Shown: in pieces, positions 1 to 11,610 of the stretch
Numbering within the stretch: the stretch's first letter is position 1
Layout of the letters: each line of letters starts with the position of its first letter
DNA from: Isochrysis galbana
Lineage: Eukaryota > Haptophyta > Isochrysidales > Isochrysidaceae
Direction of reading: 5' to 3'
NCBI GenBank assembly: GCA_018136815.1
Contig: CM030934.1
Coordinates: 206,627 to 270,626, forward strand
DNA length: 64,000 nucleotides
The notes under the pieces: generated by a model
Told to the model about the DNA's origin: nothing
Databases searched by the model: none
What the model saw: only the letters and a program-made list of their open reading frames with translations
Program-made: the position numbers and the translations under genes

Positions 1-1133
1 CGCCAAATGCTGCGCGATACCGCCCCCGCCGCACTCTCCGGCTACCCGGTCGGCGGGGATAGCAGACAGCGGTTCCCTCATAGATCGATCCATCGACTCG
101 AGCCCTGGACCTTGAAGCAAATGAACACATACTGCTTAGACTAGACGCAACGCACACTTTTGGCACTGGCACCGCCACAGAGAGGTTGGCGCGATAGGAC
201 GCCTCTGGGAAGGCATTGTGAGCGGCAGACGCAAGCTAGGCCGCCTCTGAGAATGCCCCCCCATCACTGTGAGGCGATATGCGCTTTACTTCATATCTTG
301 GAGAAGAGCACTTCGAGATAGCACGTTCACTACTTAACGCGCTTACTGAGGGGCAGAGAAGGACCTTGGGGTGCGAGGCCCTCGAGCTGGCTGCACTCGT
401 CGACACATGATGAGACAAGGAGCCCCAGTGCAGCCAGCACACCGTTAGCAAGCGGAAGCTAGGACCTTGGAGCATTCGGCCAATCAAAGTTCATAAACGT
501 TGCGAGGAGTCGAGAGGTAAGGAGTGGAGCCGAGACAGAGGCGAAGCTTCATGCCGGCTTTGACACGTCAAGGACGGACACACACAACCTGCCCCCCCCC
601 AAGAGGGGCGGTGTGGCAAAGCGGAGCAGCAGGGAACGACACGGGCTATACCAGTGGGAGCACGGCGAATCTCGGAAGGTGTAAGCCATCTGAGGAGGCA
701 CCGAAACGTTAGCCATCGAGCGGAAGAAGCGTCTCCATAGAGGCTTGCTCGAGTGTGAGACAAGAATCGAAGGTATTGAGAACGAAGAACGCTGTTGGAG
801 TAGGTCGCAGTCTAGTAGAAGCAAAGGAGATCAGGAGCACGAGTACACTTTGCTGGAGCGGTGCGTTTCAAGTGATGAACGGCCGTGATCGAGGCCAACT
901 GAACATGATGCTTGAATCGTTTCATGCCCTTCCCGCTTGCCCAGAGCTGAAGGCACTTGCCACCTGCGAGGTTGGAGGAGCATGATGAGTCAAAGTCGAA
1001 GGGAGCAGACTCTCAGAATCTGGCCGAGACGAGGTCATGGCGTGTGGCTCTCAGGAACATATGCCCGTTGAGGGGTCGCAAGCAAAACGGGAACGGGAGG
1101 CGCGCACCATTTCTTGTCCCTTGTCGCGGCTTC
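1..1133. other. Region downstream of the PPR gene, no recognised gene
   Basis: Short overlapping reading frames occur on both strands, but none has a recognisable domain, a credible leader or a repeat structure. The stretch next to 1134 would hold the 3' untranslated region of the minus-strand PPR gene. A C-run lies near 593-600. I see nothing else in it. Confidence 0.5.
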
Positions 1134-4100
1134 TTACATGGCGCAGTCGGCCGTGGTCAGCGCAGAGGGCTCGCCGGTGGAGGGTGGCGACGTGGGCACT
1201 GGCGTGCGGAGCACGGGCGGGAGCATCTCCGTGACGACATTGAGGAGGGCACGGCCCGTCTCGCTCTCGTACAGCCCAGGCAAGGTGGTGAGCTGGGCGC
1301 GGAGGCCGACGAGTGATTCCAAGTCGGGACGTGCGGGCTCAGCCTGCAGGTATCCAACCATCTGAAGGGCGTAAGCGGGGTTGCCGCCCAGCGTAAGAGC
1401 TTCGATGAGACGGATCAGGAGAGGCGAGCGCTGCTTCGGCTCGATCACGGAGATCAAACGTTGCAGCATTACGGGTAGCGTGGCCACGGACTCAGGGCGC
1501 GAGGCACACGCGATGAGGAGGCGCTCGGCGGTGGCGGAGTCCGGCTCCCACCCCGCAGCCGCCATTTCGTATGCGGCGAGCTCGGCCTTCCGGACTTCGC
1601 CACACTTGAGGAAGACATCAATGAGAGCGCGGTAGGTGAGCGAGTTGGGGATGATGCCCATCTGGCGCATGCAAAAGTAGACCCGACTGGCACCCTCGAG
1701 CTGGCTCGTGGAGCTGCACAGCTCCAGCAGGGAATTGAAGACAGCTGGTTCGGGAACTTCCGAAGCCCGGAGCATCTCTTGCAGGGCTGTCATGGCGCGA
1801 ATTACGTCGCGCGCTTGGACGCAAGCGTCAATGAGAGCTGTGTGCGTCGAAGCGTTCGGGCGCACCTTCAGGGCTTGCATGTAGCGCAGGACGTCAAAGG
1901 CACGCTCCGGCGCCGAGGCACGTCCGCACGCGGCAATGAGCGCAGTAAACGCAGAGCAGGCGGGGCGCATGCCCGCCTCAGCCATTGTTTGGAGCACATC
2001 AAAGGACCTGTCGAGCTCCCCGGCGCGGTTGCACTCGTCGAGGAGCGAGGAGATCATGTTGGAGGGAGGCGTGTGCTCCTCGTGCCGCATCTGGTGGAGC
2101 AATTGGCAGGCACGACCGAGTGCGCCGTTCTTGATGCAGGCGTCGATGAGCGCGGTGTAGGTTACGGCGTCCGGCAGATTGTTGTAGTGGTACATAAGGC
2201 GCAGCACCTGAAACGCCTTGTCAAGCTCGTTACCCCGCGAGCACGCGTCGATCAGGCAATTAAACGTGACAGTGTTTGGCTTGAGCCCCACATCCAGCAT
2301 GCAGCGCATGACATCGAAGGCTTTGTCGACGGCATAAGCCTTGCCGCACGCCCGGATGAGCGTCGTGTACGGTGTTATGGTCGACTGTCCAACATCGTGC
2401 GCCGCGCCGCAGCGAACCATCTGCTGCAGGACTTGCAGGCCGAGCTCGAGGTCTTGCGCTTGTGCGCATGCGTTGATGATTGTTGTGAATGTGTGCGCAT
2501 TGGGCTGCACGCCCTCCTCTTGCATGTGGATGAGTAGTTCGTAGGCCTTCTTGAGCTGCTGTGTCTTTCCGCACGCGTCAATGAGCGACGTGTATGTGTT
2601 GACGCCCGGCTGCAGGCCCCGACGGACCATCTCCTCGTAGAACTCAAACGCGCGCGGCACCTGCTGGGCCTTCCCGCACGCATCGATCAGGATGTTGTAT
2701 GAGACGATGTCGGGCATCACCTGCGTCGTCTGCATCTGCTGCATCACCTGCATGACCATCTGCCACTGCCTGCGCTTCTTGTATGCCGTCATGAGGAGAT
2801 TGTACATTACTACGTCTGTCGGTAGGCCGAAGATGCGGACCATCATCACAAAGACGTGTGCCTCACCAACGCGCTCCTGCGAGAGGAAGCCCTGAAGCAG
2901 CTTGCGCAGGTCTTGCTTGTTTGGTGACGTGAGCGCCAGCTTTGAGACTGTATGCTGGAGGTTCATTATTTGCAGGTGACTGAGCCCCATCGTCGAGCTC
3001 AGCGAGCTGAAGGTGGCGAAGGCCTGAGCCTCGAGCCCGGTAGCGCCCCCTCCAGGTAGCTGCTGGCTGTCTAGAGCCAGCTGGCTGCCGTCGACATGCA
3101 TGGCCTGTGAGCAGGCCGACGCACAGCTTGGCATAGCGCTCGCTGTATTCCACGGCCCTCCCATGGCACCCGGAAGGCTGGGTGGGGGGCTGATGCCGTG
3201 CACTGGCAGTGGCTTCAGCTGCTGACCACCGCCGACGGACGCTGACGGCTGCTCCGCCGCCGGAACGAGGTGCAGTGCGTTCAGCTTGCGCAGATCGTTC
3301 CGTCGGCTGTCGTTCCAGTTGCACAGGGCGCGATTACAGCTCGCTGCGCCATCGGCGTATGCGGATGGCGGCAGCTCATACGGACGCTCCCCAGGCTCGC
3401 CTTCGCACGACGGGCCATTCGTCGCCCACGGCGCCGCAACTTCCGTGCCCGACGAGAAGAAGTGGTTTTTTGACTGAAGTGGAGGCAGCGGGGAATGAGG
3501 GTGGGGTGGGCCACCCATTGGCTGGCCGCCGCCGAGGAGGCCAGCACGGCCGTGCAGAAAGTCGCCTCCCCATGAGCTGCTCCCAGTGCTCTGTGGAGGA
3601 GCAAGTTCGTGCCTGTCGGGCGACTGTGCTACCCGCTGCGGCGACATGAAGCAACCACCACCACTGAAGCCGGCATGGAGGTTCGGCGAGGTGGATGGCG
3701 AGAGTTGCAGTGGGGACAGCTGCGATGGCGACAACTGCGACGGCGAGAGCGACGGTGAAGGCACGAACGGCGGCGCCGTCACCCGCAGAGAGCGACGTGC
3801 ATCATCTTTGCGTGGGGTGAAGAGAACGCCGATGCCCGACGACGCGGCGGTCCCGTCTTGTTGTTGAACTGAGCTGCAGGTAGTCCAGTCTAGAGGTGCT
3901 GCGGCCGGAGCTTCGCCAAACTTGTCGAAGGTCATACCCCTGACGTCGGTCCTTTCCATGCCGGCTGATACCGACGGTGCGGGTTCGCCGACCGAATGGA
4001 AACTGAAGGCGGTGCTGAAAGACCGGCCGCTTGCGGACTCCGATACCGGGAAACTGCCTGAGGAGATGGGTGAGCCTGTCTCCTGATTGCACGCCAAGAG

Positions 4101-4977
4101 CGCGGCTAGAGAGCCTTTTAGAGAAGACCGTAACACGTCTTGGTTGAAGGCAATCGAACCGCTGTGTGCCATGGATGCGGCGTTACTGAAGTGCGTGTCT
4201 TGAGCCGGGTGCTCGCTGAAGAGAGCTCGTGCGACAAAGGCGGGGGCGTTGTGGTTGAGAGCAGCACCTGGTTTCACTTCCTCGCCCATAATCGTCCGAG
4301 GAGACGTTGTGAGGCCATGGAATGAGTCGCTGAGCTCTAATGCGCTCAGCTTGGAGGAAGTCTTGAAGGTGGCGCGTTGCCTCTGGCCGCAGTGAATCGG
4401 CACAACGTCTGGTGAGGTGGGCTGAGGAGAAGATCGAGCGCTGAGCGACACATTGCGATGGGACTCGGGAGACGTCTTAGGCGTGTCCAGGTACGCCATG
4501 ATCGACGTCGAGTTGGTGCCTAACGACTCCATACTGTCTGCGTAGTCGGACTCATCGTGAGACGCTGATTCACCGACCAGCAAGGTGTGGGGGGCGCCCT
4601 TGGTTTCATCACGAGAAATTCCACGGCTTGACAGGCTCTGGGAACCGGTTGGGTAAGGTGATCCAGTCTCGCCATCACCGGTCTTGTTGGATTCGGCGGT
4701 CTGTGCACTGTCGCTATCGTCTGACTCTGCCCCCTGTGATGGTCCGTCCTGCGTGGGGAGGGCATTCAATCCATCGACGAACTTGCATGCTTGGGCAGTT
4801 CTGACGCTCTGAGTCTGTGGCCAACGAGTCTCGCGCTCGCTAAAGCCTCACCTCGAGATCAGACTCCCCTTGCTCCTCTGCACGTTCTATCGGCTGTTCG
4901 AGCGCATCATGCATTGTTCCGCCCTCGTGGAAGAAGGCGGGAAGCGTCGAGGCGGGGATCTGCACGCTGAGGCTCAT
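1134..4977 (-). CDS. Pentatricopeptide repeat (PPR) protein, P-class, probably organellar RNA-binding
   Basis: An uninterrupted minus-strand frame from about 4814 down to 1134 encodes a serine/proline-rich, low-complexity N-terminal half. About a dozen 35-residue PPR motifs follow (roughly residues 640-1100 of the frame), with the recurring pattern YNxLIDACGKAxxxxxAFxxxxEM and PD/PN before the next helix. PPR proteins bind single-stranded RNA in plastids or mitochondria and act in processing, editing or translation; the target here is unknown. The long frame lacks an early ATG (its first possible start is a TTG at 4769). I therefore infer a first exon 4977-4852 (ATG at 4977, ending ...ESDLE at GAG|GTGAGG) joined through a 37-nt intron (4851-4815, ending CCACAG) in phase 0, giving about 1268 aa. 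Without splicing the upstream frame stops at once. The PPR identity is firm; the 5' exon is a prediction. Confidence 0.88.
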
Positions 4978-5740
4978 GAAGACGTCACGTATGGTCTGCA
5001 CCGTCGGTGGCTTTGATCTGAGCCAGAGGAACAGAGAGACGAGAAGTGGGGGGCAGCCGAGAGGCGAGGGGGAGTCACTCTGAGACAGAGTTAAGAGAGA
5101 GCAAGAGCGAGCGGACAGGAGCCAGCGAGCCGATGGTGGGAGTGAGAGGAGCGGTGGCGTGAGCATGGGTGTGAGGTGGCTGCGCCTGTGGGCCTACCCG
5201 ATCCCCTCGCACCTGAGGCTGGGAGTGCTCTGCTGACTGTCCTCCCTCGTGGACAGAGAGGGGAGAGAGGGAGAGGGAGGGAGGGAGGGAGGATGGAGAA
5301 GGACCGGGCGATCCCCCAAATGGAGACAATAGAGAGTGGCCGGAGTAGGAGGGTAAATACACGTGGGGAGGCGGAGAGAGCGAGGGAGAAGGGATGAGAG
5401 GGAGCGCAGGTAGAAGATCCCGTGCCGAGTGGGAGAGGCGCAGGTGTGGCTGCGGCACACTCTCTCCCTCTCTCTCTCTCTCTGTCTCCTCTTTCCCCCC
5501 CCCCCCCCCCCCCTTCTTCCTCTTTTCCCTCTCCTCGGGGGGGGGGGGGGGGGGGGGTAGGCTAAGCTCATCCATCCACCTTCCGGCACAGCGGAACGAG
5601 CCGAGGGAATTGGCGGGAGAAGGGAGCCGCGGGGGAACCAAAGGGGGGGGGGGGGGGGGACCGATCCGTTCTCCTGTTCGGGTCTCTCTCTCGAGCTCAG
5701 CAGAAGCCGAATAGGTGCGCGCTCGCCATCTCTCCATATC
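4978..5740. promoter_or_regulatory. Low-complexity CT/C/G-rich region upstream of the PPR gene
   Basis: This holds a CT tract with a long C run (about 5459-5513), a G run (about 5538-5558) and a second G run (about 5645-5660). Read from the minus-strand PPR gene these are GA- and G/C-rich blocks upstream of the inferred start at 4977. All frames across it are low-complexity translations. A promoter role is inferred only from position and from similar tracts next to other genes in the window. Confidence 0.35.
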
Positions 5741-7951
5741 TCCACGAGCAGGCGCTCATCACCGCAGTGCTCCCCCGGCTCCCCCCGCGCCCGCCCCGAA
5801 CCCCCCCCCCCCCGACCCCCCCCCCCCGCGCGCCCACGGCCCGGCGCGTACCATTTGTACGTGGGACGCAGAACGCCCCTACTCTGGAGTAGGAAGGAGT
5901 AGGTATCCCTGCTCTCGAGTGAATATCCTAGAGAAGAAAGAAGAAACCGGTGGAGAGACATTTTGTTTTGTACCGAGTATGTACTACTTCGGTATGTAAC
6001 GTACCCAGAGACGTTCCAGCACCACAGGTGCGCCTCAACTCGGAGACAGTTATCACCATCACGAGGAGGACACGATTACGAGCACGAGTGCCGAGTGACT
6101 TTCCTACTTTCCTAAACCTAAACCCGAACCTTTCCGCCTTTCGAGGTTTTTTGCAAAGGATACTGCTACTGCTAAAATGATAGTTTGGATCAATTAACCG
6201 TATTTATTTATTCGCATCTGCATGGCCCATAGCGCATAGCGCATAGCTGACATCAACATTAAAATTTTACTGCAAATGAACTAATATTAACGTGGATTTT
6301 TAATTTTGAACTTCTAATAGAAGCTTCTAAATAGAAAATTATATGTTATATGTTCCTCTTCCGAAGGAACGCGACCTCATTCAACACTTTGCCACAATCA
6401 CGGTCACAACTCTGACAACTCACAACTCCCCGTGTTCTCTTTATTACATGTAAATGTAAACTTTACTTCCTAGCCTTGTTTTTTACCTTGTGCCTTGTGC
6501 GTTCCCGCTTCCCGCTTCTTGCCCCAAGCCGCCCGCCGCCCCCTCTCCCGCTCCCCTCGCCCCTCACAGTTGTTGTATCAGTACTAATATCAGCTTTCTG
6601 ATATTAGTAAGAGCTCAATTGAGGCAGATCACTGATATCACCTCTCAGCTAACAGATAGAATTAAAACGACTTCATAGCGATATTTTTACTTTTTACTTT
6701 TAGTAAAAGTTTTTAGTTGTAGTAGTACTAGTACTAGTACCAGTACGTACGGCCGCAAGCCGCAGGCCTCAGAGCTCTGCATACCCCTGCGAGCGAGGCT
6801 GCTGCGCTCCGCTCTGCTCGGCTACCCTCCAGAAACTGGGAGAAAGAACTCATGACAGAATGATGCAGGAGGGCGGGGCCGCCTAGAAGACAAAAGTAGT
6901 TGATTTTGTTAGTTGCATGTCGATGAAACTTTAAACTTTGGTCGTAGTGGCTTACTGGAGATGAAGTAGATATAGATCGCTAGAAGTGTGCGGTTCGAGG
7001 CCGCTGGGAGTTTTTTGGTACCCGATGAAGGTCTTTTCTGGGCGAGCGTCTTTTTTGGATCTGTAGCAGGGAGTAGGCTGGGCTCTGTCAGATTATCATC
7101 AACGCCCCACTTTTGAGGATTCTTGCCCCAGTGGATTACTGTGCAGATCCTCCCACTTCTGGAGAGTGAGAGTCAGGTGGAGGTTCAATTGCACTCGCAT
7201 ACTCCCATTGCGCATCGCTCGCACTCTGTGGCTGTAGTCCCCTCGCGAGCGTGGCAAGGCATTAGCGGCGGCGCGGCGCCGGCAGTTTTGTTTTTAGGAC
7301 GATAGTTTTGTTGTTGCCGCTTGCAAGCTGATACAAGGTACTAATATCAGTGTAAGCTCCAAAACCCTGCGAGCTCGCGAGCTGACGCAACAACTATGTC
7401 GCCCCTCGCCCCTCGTGTGTTCTTCAATTTTAATCCCGCCTCGTCGTTTGCCGTGGTTGTGGCTGTCCGTCCCCTCAGCCTCAGCGTCGTCCATCGTCCG
7501 TGTCCGTTTGTCCGTCCGTGTCCGTGTCTTGTGCTTGTGCCTTGTGTCTTTTGCTGTTGCTGCCCTCAGTATCAGCATTATGCGTCCTCGGACCCTTTGG
7601 ACCTCTGAGGTCTGAGGGTCAGTCAGGGCCCCATCCCCACATGTGTCCTCGCCGGCACCTGTCATCATCCCATCCGGGCCCTCCTCGTCCCCATCCTACG
7701 CGCGTGCGGGCTCCCGCCTACCCCCATGTCCTCATGTCCTCCTCATCGTCCGTTCCCTGCGCCTCATGTCTATACAGAGTCATCCCTTCCTCACAATACG
7801 CAGCCTCATCCACACCTCTACGGCGCAACCACACGCCCCACAAGCCACTTGCGAACGCAGGACCGCACTCAGATCAGCAAAGAGGATAGCTGTGTGTGGC
7901 ATTTCCGGCCACCACTTGCTGATCGAATCTTTATCTTGAATAAACGTAATG
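5741..7951. other. Intergenic region, partly AT-rich, no recognised gene
   Basis: About 6000-6900 is clearly more AT-rich than the surroundings and contains a perfect hairpin (6582-6609). Further on the sequence becomes GC-richer with simple GTCC/CCGT-like runs (7440-7560). Several overlapping frames exist, but none shows a domain, a leader or splice logic that I recognise. Confidence 0.5.
6582..6609. repeat. Perfect 12-bp hairpin
   Basis: TACTAATATCAG at 6582-6593 is followed by a 4-nt loop (CTTT) and its exact reverse complement at 6598-6609. Half of the motif (TACTAATATCAG) recurs near 7339-7350. The function is unknown; it could be a remnant of a transposon end or a cruciform-forming site. 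Confidence 0.6.
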
Positions 7952-7969
7952 TGGAATTAGATTCAAGAA

Positions 7970-8731
7970 AAAAAAACCTTCTCATATTCTTACCGCACTC
8001 GCGGCGAATGGAACCACTACCTACTACACGTAGCACGTAGCATACTTTCTACACCCCCACTCCCCGGGCCCTTCTCCCCCCGCCATAAGGCGGCTCCCCC
8101 CGTGCACTACTAGGGGGATAGGGGTGAAGGGCTTAGATATGGTCCGGTGGCCCGCGCCCCCCCCCGGTGATCTTTCCTCCCCTTCCTCCTGTGTCTCCGA
8201 GTGGGCGGCCGACTTTGTCCCGACTTATCCTGTAAACAGGTGCGGGACTTACCAATTTTCCGGTGAGCGGAGCTCTCGCTCCGCCCCCCCCCCTTCTCCG
8301 CGCTCTCTCTCCCCTCTCCTGCGGCACGCGCGATGGCGCGCCTGCGGCAGGCCTGCAGCTGCCCTCTGGCGGCCCCTGGAGGCTCCTGGAGGCCAGCTCA
8401 GGGGGCAGAGGAGGCTGGGGCTGGGGCTGGGCCCTGGCCTCCCCTGCCTCTCCCTCGCTGGCGCCTCTGGGGCCCCCGCACTCTGCACCTGTCTGCCTGT
8501 CGACCAGGGGGGGAGGGGGGGTTGGAGCGATGGGCTGGCCACGGCAGGCCAGGACGCGCGAGGCAGGCGTGCCTGCCAGGGAGAGAGTGGGTCAGCAGGG
8601 CAGTGGCCTCCTGGCAAGCCATCAGGCGTGCCAGGAGGATGAGTGGTTCCTCCCCCATGGCCATGGCAGGGGAGGAGTGGAAAGAGGGGGGGGCTCGTGC
8701 CCCCCATGGGGCAACCAAGTATAAACTGAGT
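7970..8731 (-). mobile_element. Repeat A, full-looking copy with 18-bp target-site duplication
   Basis: A 762-bp GC-rich segment is flanked by an 18-bp direct repeat, TGGAATTAGATTCAAGAA, at 7952-7969 and 8732-8749. The same sequence occurs in part at 20385-20745, 37846-38592, 47255-47490, 47550-47611 and 48095-48305. The inner end next to the left duplication is an A run on the plus strand, so read on the minus strand the element ends in a T-rich tail preceded by GAGAAGG. This resembles the AAGAAGAT + T-run end of the LINE family here. A duplication of this length and a homopolymer tail are typical of target-primed reverse transcription. It encodes nothing recognisable, so I take it as a non-autonomous (SINE-like) element; no tRNA-like promoter was identified. 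Confidence 0.72.
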
Positions 8732-8749
8732 TGGAATTAGATTCAAGAA

Positions 8750-9989
8750 TGTTAGAAATCAGCCATTAGGCCCCCGCACTGTGGATTGATCGATCGCCCA
8801 TCGCCCCTAATAAAAAGCTGTGCAAGCTTCAGCACGAAGTGTGCTACGAGGCTCTCCGGTACATGCACATCGAGCAGGGCGCGATTGGCCTCTACACATA
8901 CTTCTCCCAAGGAGTGCGCCTGATGACGAGATCTCGCTTCTCAGCCAAATGATCTCATGCATACGTGGTGTGGAGACGATCGGAAGATGACACCAAAACC
9001 CGAAGAAAGGCACTGAAGGGGCCGCTTTTACGTGGGCCGAGCTCGACTATGCAATACCCCGAGAGATGCCAGTCTCCGAGACATAGGTAGGTGGCGAGCA
9101 TGCGAAAGTTATGCCTCAAATAGGCGGTTTCTGGCGCCAAAAAGCAGAACGTGAAGGGGCCGTCTATCAATCAGAACACCGTTCGCTCACCCTGCCGAAG
9201 GCATCTCGCCGCGGGGTGCCAGAAGGCCGGTGTTTAGTCGTCGGCCCGAAGGTCCTTCACAGTCACCGCTGTGCGCACCTCCGCATCTAGGTCAAGGAAT
9301 GCCATGCGGGTCTGCAGGCGAGGACAGGGATGGGGAAGTAAGGGGCGTGAGACGAATCGATGTCAAAATACCACGCTCTCAAGTGCATAGCATCTGCGTG
9401 GATGTGCCTGCACTGAAGTAGTCAGCTCAGCATGCCATCCAAAAGCACATCAGCTCAGCATGCCATCCAAAAGCACGTATGGGTGTGCAATGACGCCTTG
9501 CATCGCCAGCAACACGTGATCAACCGACGCACACAATGCATCAGCCTTGGTGTGGGCCTAGCCGTCGTGAGCCTCGATGCAGAATGGCCGCGAGTCGCAG
9601 CGCACCGGTTTGGCAAGGGTGTCCTTGACACGTTTGTACACCTGGTCTAGGTCTTGCTTGCGCACGCCCTGCGGAATCTCACCATTATGATCGCGCACCA
9701 TCTTGGAGATGGCCTTGATCGCGCTCATAGCCTGTGCGTGCCAATGGTGGCCGGAAATGACGGATGGGCTCGCATACCGTGGCACGCAGAGCTGCCACGT
9801 CAGATGCATTGCGCTCTGACCAAAGGCGAGCTCAAGCCGGACCAGCTTCAAACCGTGTACTCTTCTCGCCCCTATTGCATCTGTTCTCCGCCCCCCACTC
9901 TGCTCTCCCTTCCCCTGTGCTCTACATTTCTCAATACCATCCTCGATTGCCACCGACTCCTATGCAGTCCTCATCCTAGTGCGATATAC
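8750..9989. other. Intergenic region without a recognised gene
   Basis: Reading frames at 8955-9170(-), 9558-9953(-) and 8815-8950(+) give moderately complex peptides, but I recognise no family and no consistent splicing. They could be gene relics. The only clear structure is a 28-bp tandem duplication at 9423-9476. Confidence 0.4.
9423..9476. repeat. 28-bp tandem duplication
   Basis: The unit beginning CAGCTCAGCATGCCATCC occurs twice in a row with a 28-bp period (9423 and 9451). The second copy is 26 bp long and its preserved part is identical. Confidence 0.85.
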
Positions 9990-10537
9990 TCAACAGTAGA
10001 CGTGGGATTTGAAGGCTGCCTGCAGCACACCTTCCAGTAACCCTTCTGCGGCAGGCCCTTCTCCCCCAGCCTCCCCTCTCCTCTTCCCCTTCCCCTTTTC
10101 GATTCCTCCTTGTTTGATATCCGCGCTCAAGAGCACCTCCAGCCCTTCTCCCTTGCCGCCTAACTACCCCCGCTTTCATGCCCCCCCCTCCTCCCCCCCC
10201 CCTCTTCTCCCCCTGCCCCTGTCGACTCCGCCCCGGCTGACTCGCGCGCGCATTGCGCGCTCACCTCAGCATCTGTGCTCGCGAACTCCAGGTTCGACAG
10301 CTCCTTGCGCCACGCCTTCTTGTATGCCTTCTGCATCTGCTGGTACTTCTCCCTCTTCGCCTCATCGGCGTCGAAGCCAGCCATCGTCCCCTCAATGGCA
10401 GGCATCGTGTTGGCAAGGGCAGGCGGAAGGGCGGGTGAGGCGAAGCCCGCGAGCGCGCCCAGCGCCACACGACGGCTTGTGACCACGCGCAGAGCGCATG
10501 TGCTGGAGAGGAGGAGGGGGAAGAGGAGGAGGCGCAT
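9990..10537 (-). CDS. Small thylakoid-lumen precursor with twin-arginine signal, function unknown
   Basis: The inferred exons are 10537-10265 and 10019-9990, joined through a 245-nt intron (GAG|GTGAGC ... GCTGCAG|GCA, phase 0), giving 100 aa. The start ATG at 10537 opens directly on a hydrophobic signal peptide (MRLLLFPLLLSS). A short basic transit segment (ALRVVTSRR) and a twin-arginine hydrophobic stretch ending in ALA (about residues 21-42) follow. This signal-transit-Tat layout is what secondary red-lineage algae use to send proteins to the thylakoid lumen. The mature part, about 58 residues, is charged and probably helical (KREKYQQMQKAYKKAWRKEL). I do not recognise the family; a photosystem-associated extrinsic subunit is one possibility. 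Targeting is well supported, while the 10-codon last exon is a prediction. Confidence 0.68.
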
Positions 10538-10990
10538 TGGGAGTGGGGGGAAGGAGAGGAGAGGGAAGGGAGGGAAGGATGGGGACCGGAAAGAAGGAGC
10601 CGTTTTACGATAATAAAAAGGTGTAGGAGAGTTGGGGTGGTGGGGAGCGAATACAGCGAGCGAGGCCGATGAGAGAAGACGATGAGAGAGGGGGGTGGGG
10701 GAGGCGGCACCACTGTGTGTGAGCAACAGGGAGAGAGATTTTGATGTAAATAGAGTAGGGAATGAAGAAAGAAATGGGTGGAAGGATGTGTGTGTAGGTA
10801 CGTACCACCTGTGAAAGAAGTCGTTAGAGAGAGAGGAACGAACACAAACCAATCCCGAAGCGAGAGAGAGAGTACTCTAGAGAGGGAAGAAGCCAGGAAT
10901 TCTAGAGAGAGGAAAGAGGGCATAGAAATCAAGAGAAGAAGATGAAGGATAGCTCAGCCCCTCTTCGTGTGTCGGCCTCGCGGCGAGATC
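10538..10990. promoter_or_regulatory. Upstream region of the lumenal-protein gene
   Basis: The sequence is purine-rich on the plus strand (GAGG/GAGAGA blocks), hence pyrimidine-rich in the sense of the minus-strand gene starting at 10537. An open frame extends upstream of the chosen ATG, but its translation is low-complexity S/P/F/L-rich and precedes an obvious signal peptide, so it is read as 5' untranslated sequence. Confidence 0.4.
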
Positions 10991-11014
10991 GGGGGGGGGG
11001 GGGGGGGGGGGGGG

Positions 11015-11082
<68 letters not shown>

Positions 11083-11091
11083 GAGTTCAGC
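10991..11091. repeat. G27-(AG)n-G39 compound homopurine tract
   Basis: A run of 27 G (10991-11017) leads into about 18 AG dinucleotides and then into 39 G (11053-11091), all purine on one strand. Long homopurine tracts with G runs can form triplex or quadruplex DNA. They also slip in sequencing and assembly, so the exact lengths are uncertain. Confidence 0.9.
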
Positions 11092-11359
11092 GGCGCCGAC
11101 GACAAGAGAAAGAAAGAGCGGAAGGGAAAGAGATGTGGGTGGGTGTGAAGAGAGAGTCTTTACCATACAGGCCGCGCGACAACCACCCGCGAGATCGCCG
11201 ACCACCGCCGACAGCCCATCGGAGGCCATTGGATCCGCTCTCTTCTTTTAACTTTAGCAGAGGCCTCAGCCTCGTGCGCCGTGCCCGCGTCGTGGGTCGT
11301 GGGCGTGTGGGCGTGCCCTTCCCCAGCCTCCCATGGCCCTACATGGGAGACACGGCCTA
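11092..11359. other. Short region, possible isolated exon
   Basis: On the minus strand an ATG at 11229 opens a short peptide that reaches a plausible donor (ATG|GTAAAG near 11162). No downstream exon could be joined, because the sequence runs into the homopurine tract. No function is assigned. Confidence 0.25.
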
Positions 11360-11610
11360 CGACTGACGGATCGAGCATGGCCACTGGCTCGATATGCGAG
11401 GAGACGGAAGGGGGTCGATCGGCGGGAGGCGCGGCGGGAGCGGCAGAGAGTAATGGAATGGCAGAATGCAGAATGGCAGGCTTGACCACCTCCTCAGTCC
11501 TCAGCAGACAGCAGAGGGAGAGGTAGGCGGGAGGACGGGCTTGGGCGAGGGCGAGCACGAGGACGGAGCTGACGTGGCTGGGTGAGCGGGGATGGATAAA
11601 AAAACATCTG
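11360..11610 (+). repeat. Interspersed repeat C, copy 1
   Basis: A segment containing CTCGATATGCG, GCGGGAGGCGCGGCGG and GAGGACGGGCTTGGGCGAG matches 53426-53700. Its second half also matches 25880-26060, all in the same orientation. The short element AAAACATCTGAAGATT...GGGGCTA just after it (11597-11625) recurs near 25527-25550. No coding capacity or termini were identified. Confidence 0.65.

Noticed and set aside
1779-2537. 252-codon plus-strand frame
   Set aside because: It lies entirely opposite the PPR repeats and mirrors their periodicity; a shadow.
6990-7015. GGTTCGAGGCC resembling a tRNA T-arm
   Set aside because: No matching acceptor, D-arm or anticodon stem can be folded around it; no tRNA or rRNA gene was found anywhere in the window.
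8815-9953. Possible gene exons at 8815-8950(+) and 9558-9953(-)
   Set aside because: The peptides look non-random, but no family, start, splice consistency or neighbouring exon could be shown.
11160-11229. Short exon resembling the start of a carrier protein
   Set aside because: Only about 22 codons before a donor-like GTAAAG; nothing downstream can be joined, so no gene was called.
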